A stretch of 64,000 nucleotides of DNA from Stutzerimonas stutzeri (GTDB lineage Bacteria > Pseudomonadota > Gammaproteobacteria > Pseudomonadales > Pseudomonadaceae). This document shows, piece after piece, positions 56,130 through 64,000 of this stretch; position 1 is the first letter of the stretch, and every line of letters begins with the position of its first letter. The translations under genes and the position numbers were made by a program. The notes under the pieces were generated by a model. It was not told the origin of the DNA, made no database searches, and worked only from the letters and a program-made list of their open reading frames with translations. Location of the stretch: contig NZ_CP036186.1 in NCBI RefSeq assembly GCF_015291885.1, positions 3,747,001 to 3,811,000 of the forward strand, given 5' to 3'.

Positions 56130-57383
56130 ATGCCCCAGCCCACTTCTTCCTTTCACGTCGCCATCATTGGTGGTGGCCCGGCCGGCCTCATGGCCGCCGA
56201 AGTGCTCGGCCAGGCGGGCGTCAGCGTTGATCTATACGACGCCATGCCGTCGGTGGGCCGCAAATTCCTTCTGGCCGGAGTCGGTGGCATGAACATCACC
56301 CACGCCGAGGACTACAGCGCATTCGTTGGTCGCTACGGCGAGCGGGCCGAACAACTGCGACCCCTGCTCGACGCTTTTTCCCCAGGCGCACTGCGCCATT
56401 GGATTCACGGGTTGGGTATCGACACCTTTGTCGGCAGTTCCGGCCGGGTATTCCCCACCGACATGAAGGCCGCGCCGTTGCTGCGCGCCTGGCTAAAGCG
56501 CCTGCGTGAAAACGGCGTACGCATTCATACCCGCCAGCGCTGGCTGGGCTGGGATGACCACAGCGCGCTGCGTATCGCCGGTCCGGAAGGCGAAATCCGA
56601 GTCGACGCGCACGCCACCCTACTCGCCCTCGGCGGCGGCAGTTGGGCGCGCCTGGGCTCGGATGGCGCCTGGGTGCCGCTGCTCGCGGCCCGCGGCGTTG
56701 CGATCGCGCCGCTGCAGCCGGCCAACTGCGGCTTCGAGGTGCAAGACTGGAGCGCCCATCTGCGGGACAAGTTCGCCGGCGCTCCGCTAAAGACGGTCAG
56801 CCTTGCCCTCCCTGGATCAGCCCCGCGTAAAGGTGAGTTCGTACTCACCGCAACGGGCATCGAAGGCAGCCTTGTCTATGCGCTCTCGGCGCCGATCCGC
56901 GAAACGATCAACCGTGACGGCGCCGCCACCGTGCTGCTCGACCTGCTGCCGGATCGCACTCAGCCACAGATTGCCAGCGCCCTGGCCAAACCGCGAGGCT
57001 CGCAGTCAATGGCCAAGCACTTGCACCGTCAGCTGAAGCTCGATGGCGTCAAGGCTGCGCTGTTACGGGAGCTGACGGATGCGGCAACCTTCCAGGACCC
57101 GCAGGCCCTGGCCACGGCGATCAAGGCCCTGCCCATCCGCCTGCTGCGCCCACGCCCGCTGGACGAGGCCATCAGCAGCGCCGGTGGTGTGCCGTTCGAA
57201 GCGCTGGACACCAACCTGATGCTGCAACAGCTGCCCGGCGTATTCTGCGCCGGCGAGATGCTTGACTGGGAAGCCCCCACCGGCGGCTACCTGTTGACCG
57301 CCTGTTTCGCCAGCGCCCGTGCCGCGGCCGAGGGCATGCTGCGCTGGCTGCAACACAACAGGGTCACAGCCGCAAAGGGTTGA
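56130..57383 (+). CDS. BaiN/TIGR03862-type flavoprotein
   Basis: The 417-residue protein has the FAD-binding AIIGGGPAGLMAAEVLG near residue 11 and the GRKFLLAGVGGMNITH motif near residue 47, typical of HI0933-like flavoproteins. The C-terminal block GGVPFEALDTNLM...GVFCAGEMLDWEAPTGGYLL near residue 350 closes the FAD site. It is a cytoplasmic NAD(P)/FAD oxidoreductase of unknown substrate. The ATG at 56130 is preferred; an in-frame ATG at 56097 would add 11 residues but overlaps a TACAAT -10-like element. Confidence 0.86.
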   Translation: MPQPTSSFHVAIIGGGPAGLMAAEVLGQAGVSVDLYDAMPSVGRKFLLAGVGGMNITHAEDYSAFVGRYGERAEQLRPLLDAFSPGALRHWIHGLGIDTFVGSSGRVFPTDMKAAPLLRAWLKRLRENGVRIHTRQRWLGWDDHSALRIAGPEGEIRVDAHATLLALGGGSWARLGSDGAWVPLLAARGVAIAPLQPANCGFEVQDWSAHLRDKFAGAPLKTVSLALPGSAPRKGEFVLTATGIEGSLVYALSAPIRETINRDGAATVLLDLLPDRTQPQIASALAKPRGSQSMAKHLHRQLKLDGVKAALLRELTDAATFQDPQALATAIKALPIRLLRPRPLDEAISSAGGVPFEALDTNLMLQQLPGVFCAGEMLDWEAPTGGYLLTACFASARAAAEGMLRWLQHNRVTAAKG

Positions 57384-57396
57384 GCGAAAGATAGAC

Positions 57397-57419
57397 CGCG
57401 GCCGAACCAGCCGGCCGCG
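57397..57419. terminator. Hairpin between the flavoprotein gene and adhP
   Basis: An 8-bp GC-rich stem (CGCGGCCG / CGGCCGCG) with a 7-nt loop lies between the convergent genes. There is no strong T-run. Confidence 0.65.
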
Positions 57420-57428
57420 TGAGGAGTG

Positions 57429-58451
57429 TTACATCTTCATCACGATCCGACCTTCGATGCGCCCGGCCCGCATGTCATCGAGGATCTGATTGATATTGTC
57501 GAGGCTGTCGGTGTGGATGGTCGACTTGACCAACCCTTCGCCGGCAAAGTCCAGCGCCTCCTGCAGGTCGGCGCGGGTGCCGACGATAGAGCCGGTGATG
57601 CTTATCGCCTTGAGCACCACATCGAAAATCGGCGTAGGGAAATCTCCCGGCGGCAGGCCAACCAGCGCTACGGTTCCGCGCCGACGGGCCATGCCAATGG
57701 CCTGACCGAAGGCGCTGTTGGATACGGCAGTCACCAGTACGCCGTGAGCCCCGCCGATGTCGCGCTGCACCACTTCCACGGGGTTTTCCGTGCGTGCGTT
57801 GATGGTCAGATTGGCACCCAGACGCTTGGCCAGCTCGAGCTTGGCATCGTCCACGTCCACTGCCACCACGTGCAGCCCCATGGCCTTGGCGTATTGCACC
57901 GCGACGTGGCCAAGGCCGCCAATACCGGAAATGACCACCCATTGGCCGGGCCGGGCACCCGTGACTTTCAGGCCCTTGTAGACGGTGACCCCTGCACACA
58001 GAATCGGCGCAATCTCGTCGAACTCGACGTTCTTCGGCAGGATGCCCACGTAGTTCGGGTCAGCCAGTACGTACTCTGCATAACCACCGTTCACCGAGTA
58101 ACCGGTATTCTGCTGGCCTTCACAAAGCGTTTCCCAGCCGGTCAGACAGTGCTCGCAGCAGCCGCAGGCGGTGTACAGCCAGGGTACGCCGACGCGATCG
58201 CCCTCTTTCACGCGCGTGACGCCGGCGCCGACGGCGGAGACATGGCCCACACCTTCATGGCCAGGGATGAATGGCAACGCCGGCTTGACCGGCCAGTCGC
58301 CCTCAGCGGCGTGGAGGTCGGTGTGGCATACACCGGAGGCGGCGATCTTTACCAGGATCTGTCCTGGGCCGGGCATCGGCACCTTGACTTCCTCGAGGCG
58401 CAGCGGCTCGCCAAAGGCGTGGACCACTGCTGCTTTCATGGTTTGGGTCAT
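57429..58451 (-). CDS. adhP: Zinc-dependent alcohol dehydrogenase AdhP
   Basis: The enzyme interconverts ethanol or other primary alcohols and aldehydes with NAD. The 340-residue product has catalytic zinc ligands in [14 protein letters not shown] near residue 40 and PGHEGVGHV near residue 64. The structural zinc cluster [15 protein letters not shown] lies near residues 96-110, and NAD-binding [17 protein letters not shown] near residue 174. Length is typical of AdhP/AdhA. A degenerate ANR-like box lies about 64 nt upstream, which could give low-oxygen induction. Confidence 0.93.
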   Translation of the reverse strand: MTQTMKAAVVHAFGEPLRLEEVKVPMPGPGQILVKIAASGVCHTDLHAAEGDWPVKPALPFIPGHEGVGHVSAVGAGVTRVKEGDRVGVPWLYTACGCCEHCLTGWETLCEGQQNTGYSVNGGYAEYVLADPNYVGILPKNVEFDEIAPILCAGVTVYKGLKVTGARPGQWVVISGIGGLGHVAVQYAKAMGLHVVAVDVDDAKLELAKRLGANLTINARTENPVEVVQRDIGGAHGVLVTAVSNSAFGQAIGMARRRGTVALVGLPPGDFPTPIFDVVLKAISITGSIVGTRADLQEALDFAGEGLVKSTIHTDSLDNINQILDDMRAGRIEGRIVMKM

Positions 58452-58508
58452 GAGCTTGCTCCTTCATTCGGGACGTTCGAGTCTGCATTGGGCAGACCGG
58501 AGCAAGCC

Positions 58509-58522
58509 TAGACCCAGATCAA
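58509..58522 (-). promoter_or_regulatory. Degenerate FNR-type box upstream of adhP
   Basis: TAGACCCAGATCAA differs from the TTGAC-N4-ATCAA pattern in one base of the left half. Its centre is about 64 nt before the adhP start, the same distance as the perfect box before the peroxidase. It is a candidate only. Confidence 0.45.
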
Positions 58523-58728
58523 TCATCACGCGACGCTCTAGACCGCCCGTCGAGCGGTTATTGGCCGCATATCCGACGGCCGCGGCCCGAGGCAGACCTA
58601 TTGCTGGCGACCGCCTAACTGGTGACCCGAAGATGTGGATAGTGATCGGCGCCGACGCCCAAGCGGGCCCGGCCTGAGCCACGCCGCAACGGCAGATTCA
58701 TGTGTAGCCCGCTCAGCGTATCCACGCC

Positions 58729-59049
58729 CTAGGGCTTACGCTCCATGCGGATTTCAACCAAGCTGCCGTCGATGAAGCGCAGGTAGTAGTTCGCACCATT
58801 TCGCGGGCCGTATACCCAACGGTCGATCCTGACGGCGCCCGGTTGCACGACACCGTCGCTGCGCAGCGATGGCCCCTCGGACGTTTCACTATCGGCAGGG
58901 CCGCACTTGGTCTCGACCTGCTCGCGGGTGTCGTTCAGGTGAACCAGGCGGGTGCCACACCTCATCGAGGCCTCTGCAGCAGCACCTAACATCGAGCCTG
59001 CGAGCAGGATCACCACGGTCGTCTTGCTTCTCATGACTGGTCTCGTCAT
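58729..59049 (-). CDS. DUF2845 exported protein
   Basis: The 106-residue product has a signal peptide (VVILLAGSMLGAAAEA|S) and the DUF2845 core MRCGTRLVHLNDTREQVETKCGPA near residue 30, with two conserved cysteines that may pair. The C-terminal half (RWVYGPRNGANYYLRFIDGSLVEI) is also typical. It is a small periplasmic or outer-membrane-associated protein of unknown role. The start at 59049 has AAGAGG about 8 nt upstream; an ATG five codons later is possible. It lies upstream of rhlE on the opposite coordinate side, same strand order unclear. Confidence 0.78.
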   Translation of the reverse strand: MTRPVMRSKTTVVILLAGSMLGAAAEASMRCGTRLVHLNDTREQVETKCGPADSETSEGPSLRSDGVVQPGAVRIDRWVYGPRNGANYYLRFIDGSLVEIRMERKP

Positions 59050-59097
59050 ACGCAGCCTCTTAGGGCCTGGCCCGAAAAGCTAAGTAGCCCATATTCT

Positions 59098-60423
59098 TCA
59101 GCGCTTCTTGCCCGGCTTGCCACCGCCCAGGCTCGGCACCTTGCGGATGGGTTTGGCATTGGGCTTTTCGCTTTCATCGAACCAATTGCCGAGGTGAATC
59201 TTGCCCTTGCCGCCGCCGTCCTTGGGCTTTTTCGGTTTCTTCGGCTTCTTGATGATCTGCCCACCCAGCGTGGTGGTCGGCACACGATGGTCAGGCACGA
59301 AGCCCAGCTCGTCGTGGCGCTGCAGCACCTGGTTGATCAGCGTTTCGATGGCGGCGAGCTGATCGACCTCATCGGCACTGACCAGCGAAACCGCCTCACC
59401 CGTGGCGCCGGCGCGGCCGGTACGGCCGATGCGGTGCACGTAATCCTCGGCGACGATGGGCAGGTCGAAATTGACCACCTGTGGCAGGTCATGGATGTCC
59501 AGCCCACGCGCGGCGACATCGGTCGCCACCAGCACCTGCACCTCGCCCGCCTTGAAGCGTTCCAGCGCGCGCAGACGCGAGGCCTGTGGCTTGTCGCCGT
59601 GGATCGCATCGCTGGCAATACCCGCAGCCTGCAGCTCGTCTACCAGCTGATCGACGCCCTTGCGCGTCTTGACGAACACCAGCACCTGGCCCCAGCGCTT
59701 CTCCGCCAGCAGATGCAGGAACAGCTCGCTCTTGCGCTTCTTGTCCACCGGCACCAGCCACTGTTTGACCGTCTTCGCCGCGGCGTTGCGCGGGCTAACC
59801 TCGACCGACAGCGGATCGCGCAGCAGCTCGCGGGCCATCTGCCGGATCGGCTCGGAGAAGGTCGCGGAGAACAGCAGGGTCTGGCGCTTTTTCGGCAGGG
59901 CGGAGAACAGCGCGTCCAGCTCTTCGGCGAAGCCCAGATCGAGCATGCGGTCGGCTTCGTCGAGCACCAGCGCCTGCAGCTGGGCGAAGCCCACGGCGTT
60001 CTGCCGGTAGAGGTCGAGCAGGCGACCGGGCGTGGCCACCAGCACGTCGATGCCCTTGCGTAGCGCCATCATCTGCGGATTGATGCTGACCCCACCGTAC
60101 ACCGCGTAGGTACGCAGCGGCAGGTTCTGGCCGTAGACACGAAAGCTCTCGTGAACCTGCTCGGCCAGCTCGCGGGTTGGCACCAGCACCAGCGCACGCA
60201 CCGAATTGCTCGTCACCTTGGCGCCTTCCATGGTCAGGCGCTGCAGCAACGGCAGGGCAAAACCGGCGGTCTTGCCGGTGCCGGTCTGCGCCGCGGCCAT
60301 CAGGTCACGGCCCTTGAGCACGGCGGGAATGGCCTCGGTCTGCACCGGCGTCGGCTTGCGGTAGTCGAGGGTTTCCAGGGTCCGCAGCAGCGGATCGATC
60401 AGGCCCAGGGAGGCGAAGGTCAT
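59098..60423 (-). CDS. rhlE: DEAD-box RNA helicase RhlE
   Basis: The 441-residue ATP-dependent helicase acts in ribosome assembly and RNA turnover. It has the Q-motif (FASLGLIDPLLRTL...PTPVQTEAIP), motif I AQTGTGKT near residue 47, DEAD box VLDEADRML near residue 151, SAT near residue 184 and HRIGRTGRAG near residue 331. A basic C-terminal tail (KKPKKPKKPKDGGGKGK...GGKPGKKR) would bind RNA. The start at 60423 begins MTFASLGL, the family start; upstream in-frame codons are not conserved. Confidence 0.94.
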   Translation of the reverse strand: MTFASLGLIDPLLRTLETLDYRKPTPVQTEAIPAVLKGRDLMAAAQTGTGKTAGFALPLLQRLTMEGAKVTSNSVRALVLVPTRELAEQVHESFRVYGQNLPLRTYAVYGGVSINPQMMALRKGIDVLVATPGRLLDLYRQNAVGFAQLQALVLDEADRMLDLGFAEELDALFSALPKKRQTLLFSATFSEPIRQMARELLRDPLSVEVSPRNAAAKTVKQWLVPVDKKRKSELFLHLLAEKRWGQVLVFVKTRKGVDQLVDELQAAGIASDAIHGDKPQASRLRALERFKAGEVQVLVATDVAARGLDIHDLPQVVNFDLPIVAEDYVHRIGRTGRAGATGEAVSLVSADEVDQLAAIETLINQVLQRHDELGFVPDHRVPTTTLGGQIIKKPKKPKKPKDGGGKGKIHLGNWFDESEKPNAKPIRKVPSLGGGKPGKKR

Positions 60424-60638
60424 GGCAGGCTCGCAGCGCCGATTCGGCGGGGTGAAAAAAGGACGGATTCTAGCAGCAGGCCCGCACTGCTCGCTCGCAG
60501 GTATGCGCCCAAAGCACCCACGGCGACAGGCGAGGCTTTGCGGATTTTCCATCATCCGACGGTAGCGGTGAGCGGCGCGCTGCCGCAGGATAGGCGCGGC
60601 GCGCCGCGGCGCTGAATCTCACCTGTACGGAGTCAACG

Positions 60639-62327
60639 ATGGAAGCGCTGCTCGCCCACGGCCCCTTTGCCGAATTCGCCATGTTGCTGATCATCTCAGC
60701 GGTTGTCGGAGCAATTGCCGTAAGCCTGCGCCAGCCGCTGCTGATCTCCTACATCGTGGTCGGCATCCTGCTCGGTCCGGCGTTATTCGGCCCGGTCAAC
60801 GCCGCAGACCAGATCCACCTGCTGGCCGAGATCGGTGTTGCCGTACTGCTGTTCGTGGTCGGGCTCAAGCTCGACCTCGCGCATATTCGCAATATCGGGC
60901 CGGTGGCATTGGCTACGGGGCTCGGGCAGCTCACCTTCACCATCATCTTCGGCTTCGCACTCACGCTGCTGATGGGCAAGAGCACGATGGAAGCGATTTA
61001 CATCGCTGTGGCGCTGACCTTTTCCAGCACCATCATCATCGTCAAGCTGCTCTCGGACAAACACGAACTGGATTCGCTGTACGGGCGCATCGCGGTCGGT
61101 TTTCTGATCGTCCAGGACCTTGCCGTGGTACTGGCGATGATGACCATGAGTGCCCTGCGCGGGGCCGGCGATGCCGGTTGGGTCGAGGTCAGCGGTTCAC
61201 TGCTGCTGCGCCTGGCGGGTGCTGCGGTGCTGATGTATGTATTGATGCGCTATGTGCTGCCAACCCTGGTCAGCCGCATGGCGCGCTCACAGGAACTGCT
61301 GCTGATCTTTGCCATCGCCTGGGGCACCGGGCTGGCCGCGCTGGGCGATTACATCGGTTTCAGTAAGGAGGCCGGGGCCTTTGTCGCCGGTTTTTCGCTG
61401 GCCTCGACCGCCTATCGCGAAGCGATGAACGCACGCCTGACCGGTATCCGCGATTTCATGCTGCTGTTCTTCTTCATCGACTTGGGCGGCAGGCTGGATT
61501 TCTCCACCCTCGGCAACGAGATCCTGCCGGCCGTCGTGCTGGCGTTGTTCGTGCTGATCGGCAATCCGCTGATCGTAATGGCGATCATGGGCTACATGGG
61601 TTATCGCAAGCGCACCGGCTTTCTCGCCGGCCTGACCGTGGCGCAGATCAGCGAGTTCTCCATCGTCTTCGTCGCCATGGGCATCACCCTCGGCCATGTC
61701 GGGCCGGAAGCGCTGGGGCTAACGACACTGGTCGGGCTGGTGACGATCATGCTCTCGACCTACATGATTCTGTTCTCGCATCCGCTGTATGAACGCCTGG
61801 CACCATGGCTCGACGTGTTCGAGCGCAAGCGTCCGTACCGCGAACTGGAAGTGGAGGCGCAAGGCCGACCGGATGGCCACCCGCGCATCATCGTCTTCGG
61901 CCTTGGCCGTTACGGTTCGCGCCTGCTGCAGCAGCTGGCCGATGCACGCATACCCGTACTCGGTGTGGACTTCGATCCAGAAGCGGTGCGCACGCTACGC
62001 CGTTGCTAGCTGCCGGTGCGCTTTGGCGATGGCGAGGACCCGAGCTTTCTCGAATCGCTACCGTTGCAGCATGCCGAATGGGTGGTCACCAGCTTTCCGC
62101 AGTGGGAAGCCAATCGCGCCTTTCTGCATGCCCTCAAACATGCCGGTTTTCAAGGCAAGATCGCCGGCGTGGTGCGGGATGACCAGCATGGCAAGGCACT
62201 GGATGCGGCCGGCGTTGCCCGGGTACTCAATCCCTTCACCGATGCGGCCGACTTCGCCGCGCGCAGCCTGATCGAGGAGTTGGACGCCAAGCCTCAGACA
62301 CCAACACCGCCTGCCGTGGCGGGCTGA
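60639..62327 (+). pseudogene. KefB/YbaL-type cation:proton antiporter, interrupted by an in-frame TAG
   Basis: The frame encodes a CPA2 antiporter: about 12 membrane helices over residues 1-385 (GILLGPALFG, VGLKLDLAHIRNIGPVALATG, SSTIIIVKLL, QDLAVVLAMM), then a TrkA-N/RCK domain from GHPRIIVFGLGRYGSRLLQQL near residue 413. A TAG at 62007-62009 (codon 457) stops it inside the RCK domain. The same frame goes on (LPVRFGDGEDPSFLESLPL...) to 62327, for 562 codons, close to YbaL length. The membrane part would still be made; gating by the nucleotide-binding domain should be lost. A single substitution (for example CAG to TAG) or a sequencing error explains it. Confidence 0.85.
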
Positions 62328-62426
62328 AGGCTGCTGCATGCGCAACATTGGTAGACCAGCGGACTTCAGTGATCGGCTGCACAGCCGCTAACTTGCTATT
62401 AGCCCGGCTCAAAATTGAGTGCGCCC

Positions 62427-63240
62427 ATGACATCAAGCAACACCAGCGACAAATCCAGCTCCCGACACCTACGCCTGCCACGGCGCGAGCGAGCACGGTG
62501 CCTGCCCCAGCTGCGCCAGTGGCGAGCGCCTGGGCTTCGCCTTCAGCTATGCCTTTCAGCCGATCATCGATCTGCACAGCCGACAAATCTTCGCCCATGA
62601 GGCGCTGGTGCGCGGCGTCGGCGGCGAGCCTGCACCCACCGTGCTGTCACAAGTCACCGAGCAGAACCGTTTCCGCTTCGACCAGGCCGGCCGGGTCAAG
62701 GCAATCAAGACCGCGTCCAGGTTGGGCATGCAAAGCAAGCTGTCGATCAATTTCATGCCCAACGCGATCTACCGCCCCGAGCTGTGCATTCGTTCGACGC
62801 TGGAAGCCGCCCGTGCCCACGACTTTCCAATCGAGCAAATCATCTTCGAGACCGTCGAGGGCGAGCGCATCAGCGATGGCAAATGGCTGACCGAAGTGTT
62901 CCGCGAATACCAGCGCATCGGCTTTCTCACCGCCATCGATGACTTCGGTGCGGGCTTTGCCGGGCTCAATCTGCTGGCCGATTTCCAGCCGGACATCATC
63001 AAGCTGGACATGGGCCTGATCCGTGGCATCGATCAGAGCCGCACGCGCCAGGCCATCGTCCGGGCGACAGTGCGGATGTGTGAGGAGCTGGGTATCCAGG
63101 TGATCGGCGAAGGCGTCGAAACCGCCGGCGAATGCAGCGCTCTGTTCGACCTCGGCATTCACCTGATGCAGGGCTATCTGTTAAGCCGGCCGTTGTTCGA
63201 GGCCTGCGGCCAGGCGGAACAGCTAGCCTGGCCGCAGTGA
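62427..63240 (+). pseudogene. EAL-domain protein with an apparent +1 frameshift near its start
   Basis: From the ATG at 62427 the frame gives MTSSNTSDKSSS, then runs into unrelated sequence and stops at 62600. From about 62461 the next frame gives DTYACHGASEHGACPSCAS, then GFAFSYAFQPIIDL and a full EAL domain with IFAHEALVRG, FETVEGERISD, AIDDFGAGFAGLNLL, IIKLDMGLIRGID, GEGVETAGE and LMQGYLLSRP. One extra C in the CTCCCGA run at 62459-62465 explains the shift. The domain looks catalytically complete, so an unshifted gene would be an active c-di-GMP phosphodiesterase of about 270 residues. Cysteines CHGASEHGACPSC form a possible metal site. Internal GTG 62608 would omit part of the EAL core. 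Confidence 0.8.
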
Positions 63241-63243
63241 GTA

Positions 63244-63924
63244 TCAGCCGCGCAACAGCTTGAGCAGTTCCTCTGCCGCCGCTTCCGATGAGGCCGGGTT
63301 CTGCCCGGTCACCAGCAGCCCGTCCACCTGCACATAGGGCGCCCAGTCCGCGCCCTTGCTGTACTGGCCGCCACGCTCGCGCAGGCGGTCTTCGAGCAGG
63401 AACGGCACCACGTCGGTCAGCTCCACACCGGCTTCCTCGCCATTGGTGAAGCCGGTGACGCGCTTGCCCTTGACCAGGTATTCGCCATCCTTGCCGCGCA
63501 CCTCGGTCAACGCCGCTGGTGCATGGCAGACCGCGGCCACCGGCTTGTCGGCCTTGACGAAGGATTCGATCAGCGCAATGGAGGTCGGGTTGTCCACCAG
63601 ATCCCACAGCGGGCCGTGGCCACCGGGGTAGAACACCGCGTCGAAATCCTCGGCCGAGACCTGATCCAGACGATAGGTGTTGGCCAGCAGCGTCTGCGCC
63701 TCGCCATCCCCGTTGAAGCGCTCGGTGGCCTCGGTCTGGGCATCGGGTTCGTCGCTCTTCGGATCGAGCGGCGGTTCGCCACCCTCGGGCGACGCGAGCA
63801 CCACCTGCGCGCCGGCATCCATGAAGACGTAATACGGCGCGGCGAATTCCTCCAGCCAGAAGCCAGTCTGTTTGCCGGTGTCACCCAGCTGGTCGTGAGA
63901 CGTGAGCACGATAAGAATTTTCAT
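63244..63924 (-). CDS. DJ-1/PfpI-family protein (type 1 glutamine amidotransferase-like)
   Basis: The 226-residue protein has KTGFWLEEFAAPYYVFMDAG-like N-terminal residues near residue 18, the FYPGGHGPLWDL motif near residue 97, and the nucleophile elbow VAAVCHAPAAL near residue 131. This matches the Hsp31/PfpI branch of the DJ-1 superfamily, which includes glyoxalase III-type and stress-protective enzymes. The ATG at 63924 has AAGGAGG 6 nt upstream. It ends 3 bp from the convergent EAL gene. About 76 bp of sequence remains to the window edge, with no further gene recognised. Confidence 0.9.
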   Translation of the reverse strand: MKILIVLTSHDQLGDTGKQTGFWLEEFAAPYYVFMDAGAQVVLASPEGGEPPLDPKSDEPDAQTEATERFNGDGEAQTLLANTYRLDQVSAEDFDAVFYPGGHGPLWDLVDNPTSIALIESFVKADKPVAAVCHAPAALTEVRGKDGEYLVKGKRVTGFTNGEEAGVELTDVVPFLLEDRLRERGGQYSKGADWAPYVQVDGLLVTGQNPASSEAAAEELLKLLRG

Positions 63925-64000
63925 GGAGCCTCCTTGTTGAAGCGCGACGTGAACAGTTCTGACTGTCGTCACGGGCACATTGCTCCGCTGCCAAATCACA

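Noticed and set aside
58452..58728. Small gene or RNA in the gap between adhP and the DUF2845 gene
   Set aside because: Apart from the FNR-like box, no coding frame with a ribosome binding site, hairpin or tRNA-like fold was recognised.
62007..62009. Pyrrolysine at the TAG of the antiporter gene
   Set aside because: Nothing in the window points to pyrrolysine machinery, and it is not expected in this group. A nonsense mutation is simpler.
62455..62470. Programmed frameshifting in the EAL gene
   Set aside because: The CTCCCGA run lacks a known slippery heptamer, internal Shine-Dalgarno or following pseudoknot that I can see. It cannot be excluded without comparison.

Overview
The window is a GC-rich, gene-dense chromosomal segment that fits the Pseudomonas stutzeri group (Stutzerimonas). 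The reasons are the layout of the respiratory nitrate reductase locus (narXL divergent from narK-usp-narK-narGHJI with a parvulin gene and moaA, and a DNR-type regulator beside narXL), the colRS-methyltransferase-inaA cluster, the siaABCD cluster, and short palindromic repeats beginning GTAGGGTGG. The species call is an inference from gene content. No tRNA, rRNA, CRISPR array, prophage or insertion sequence was seen.

Layout. 1-8.8 kb: the start of a Lon-like protease, a di-haem cytochrome c peroxidase with a perfect ANR/DNR box, mscL, a DUF465 protein with a Cys-rich tail, a CopD-like membrane protein, radA, a PilZ protein, a membrane methyltransferase, glyA and ettA. 8.9-12.6 kb: siaABCD, a c-di-GMP switch, with siaA interrupted by an in-frame TAA. 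12.9-17.7 kb: gdhA, a 141-bp tandem repeat array, fpr, rlmG, and a merR/carboxymuconolactone-decarboxylase pair with a MerR-type promoter. 18.0-24.2 kb: a PaoABC-like molybdenum hydroxylase with its maturation genes (MocA-like, XdhC-like) and a DJ-1 protein. 24.3-31.2 kb: a purine permease, trmA, the colRS cluster and a cytochrome b561. 31.3-50.6 kb: molybdenum cofactor genes moeA, moaB and moaA, then the nar locus with narXL, a NarX-like periplasmic protein and dnrE. 50.6-64 kb: mostly housekeeping and accessory genes (DUF411, zinc peptidase, HAD hydrolase, tesB, GNAT, HDAC-like, flavoprotein, adhP, rhlE), a KefB/YbaL-type antiporter with an in-frame TAG, a frameshifted EAL gene and a PfpI-type protein.

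How the parts work together. The 31-50 kb region is an anaerobic nitrate respiration module: cofactor synthesis (moaA, moaB, moeA), transport (two NarK types), the enzyme and its chaperone (narGHJI), nitrate sensing (narXL) and a DNR-type regulator. The sequence shows an ANR/DNR box plus a NarL palindrome before narK1, an ANR/DNR box before a secreted protein that carries two NarX-like P-boxes, and two consensus NarL heptamers before dnrE. That secreted protein is the best candidate here for an undescribed component, possibly a periplasmic nitrate or nitrite binding partner. Three genes carry lesions that leave the rest of the frame intact (siaA, the YbaL-type antiporter and the EAL gene). Two of the three belong to c-di-GMP signalling. 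They are either real loss-of-function changes or errors in the underlying sequence.
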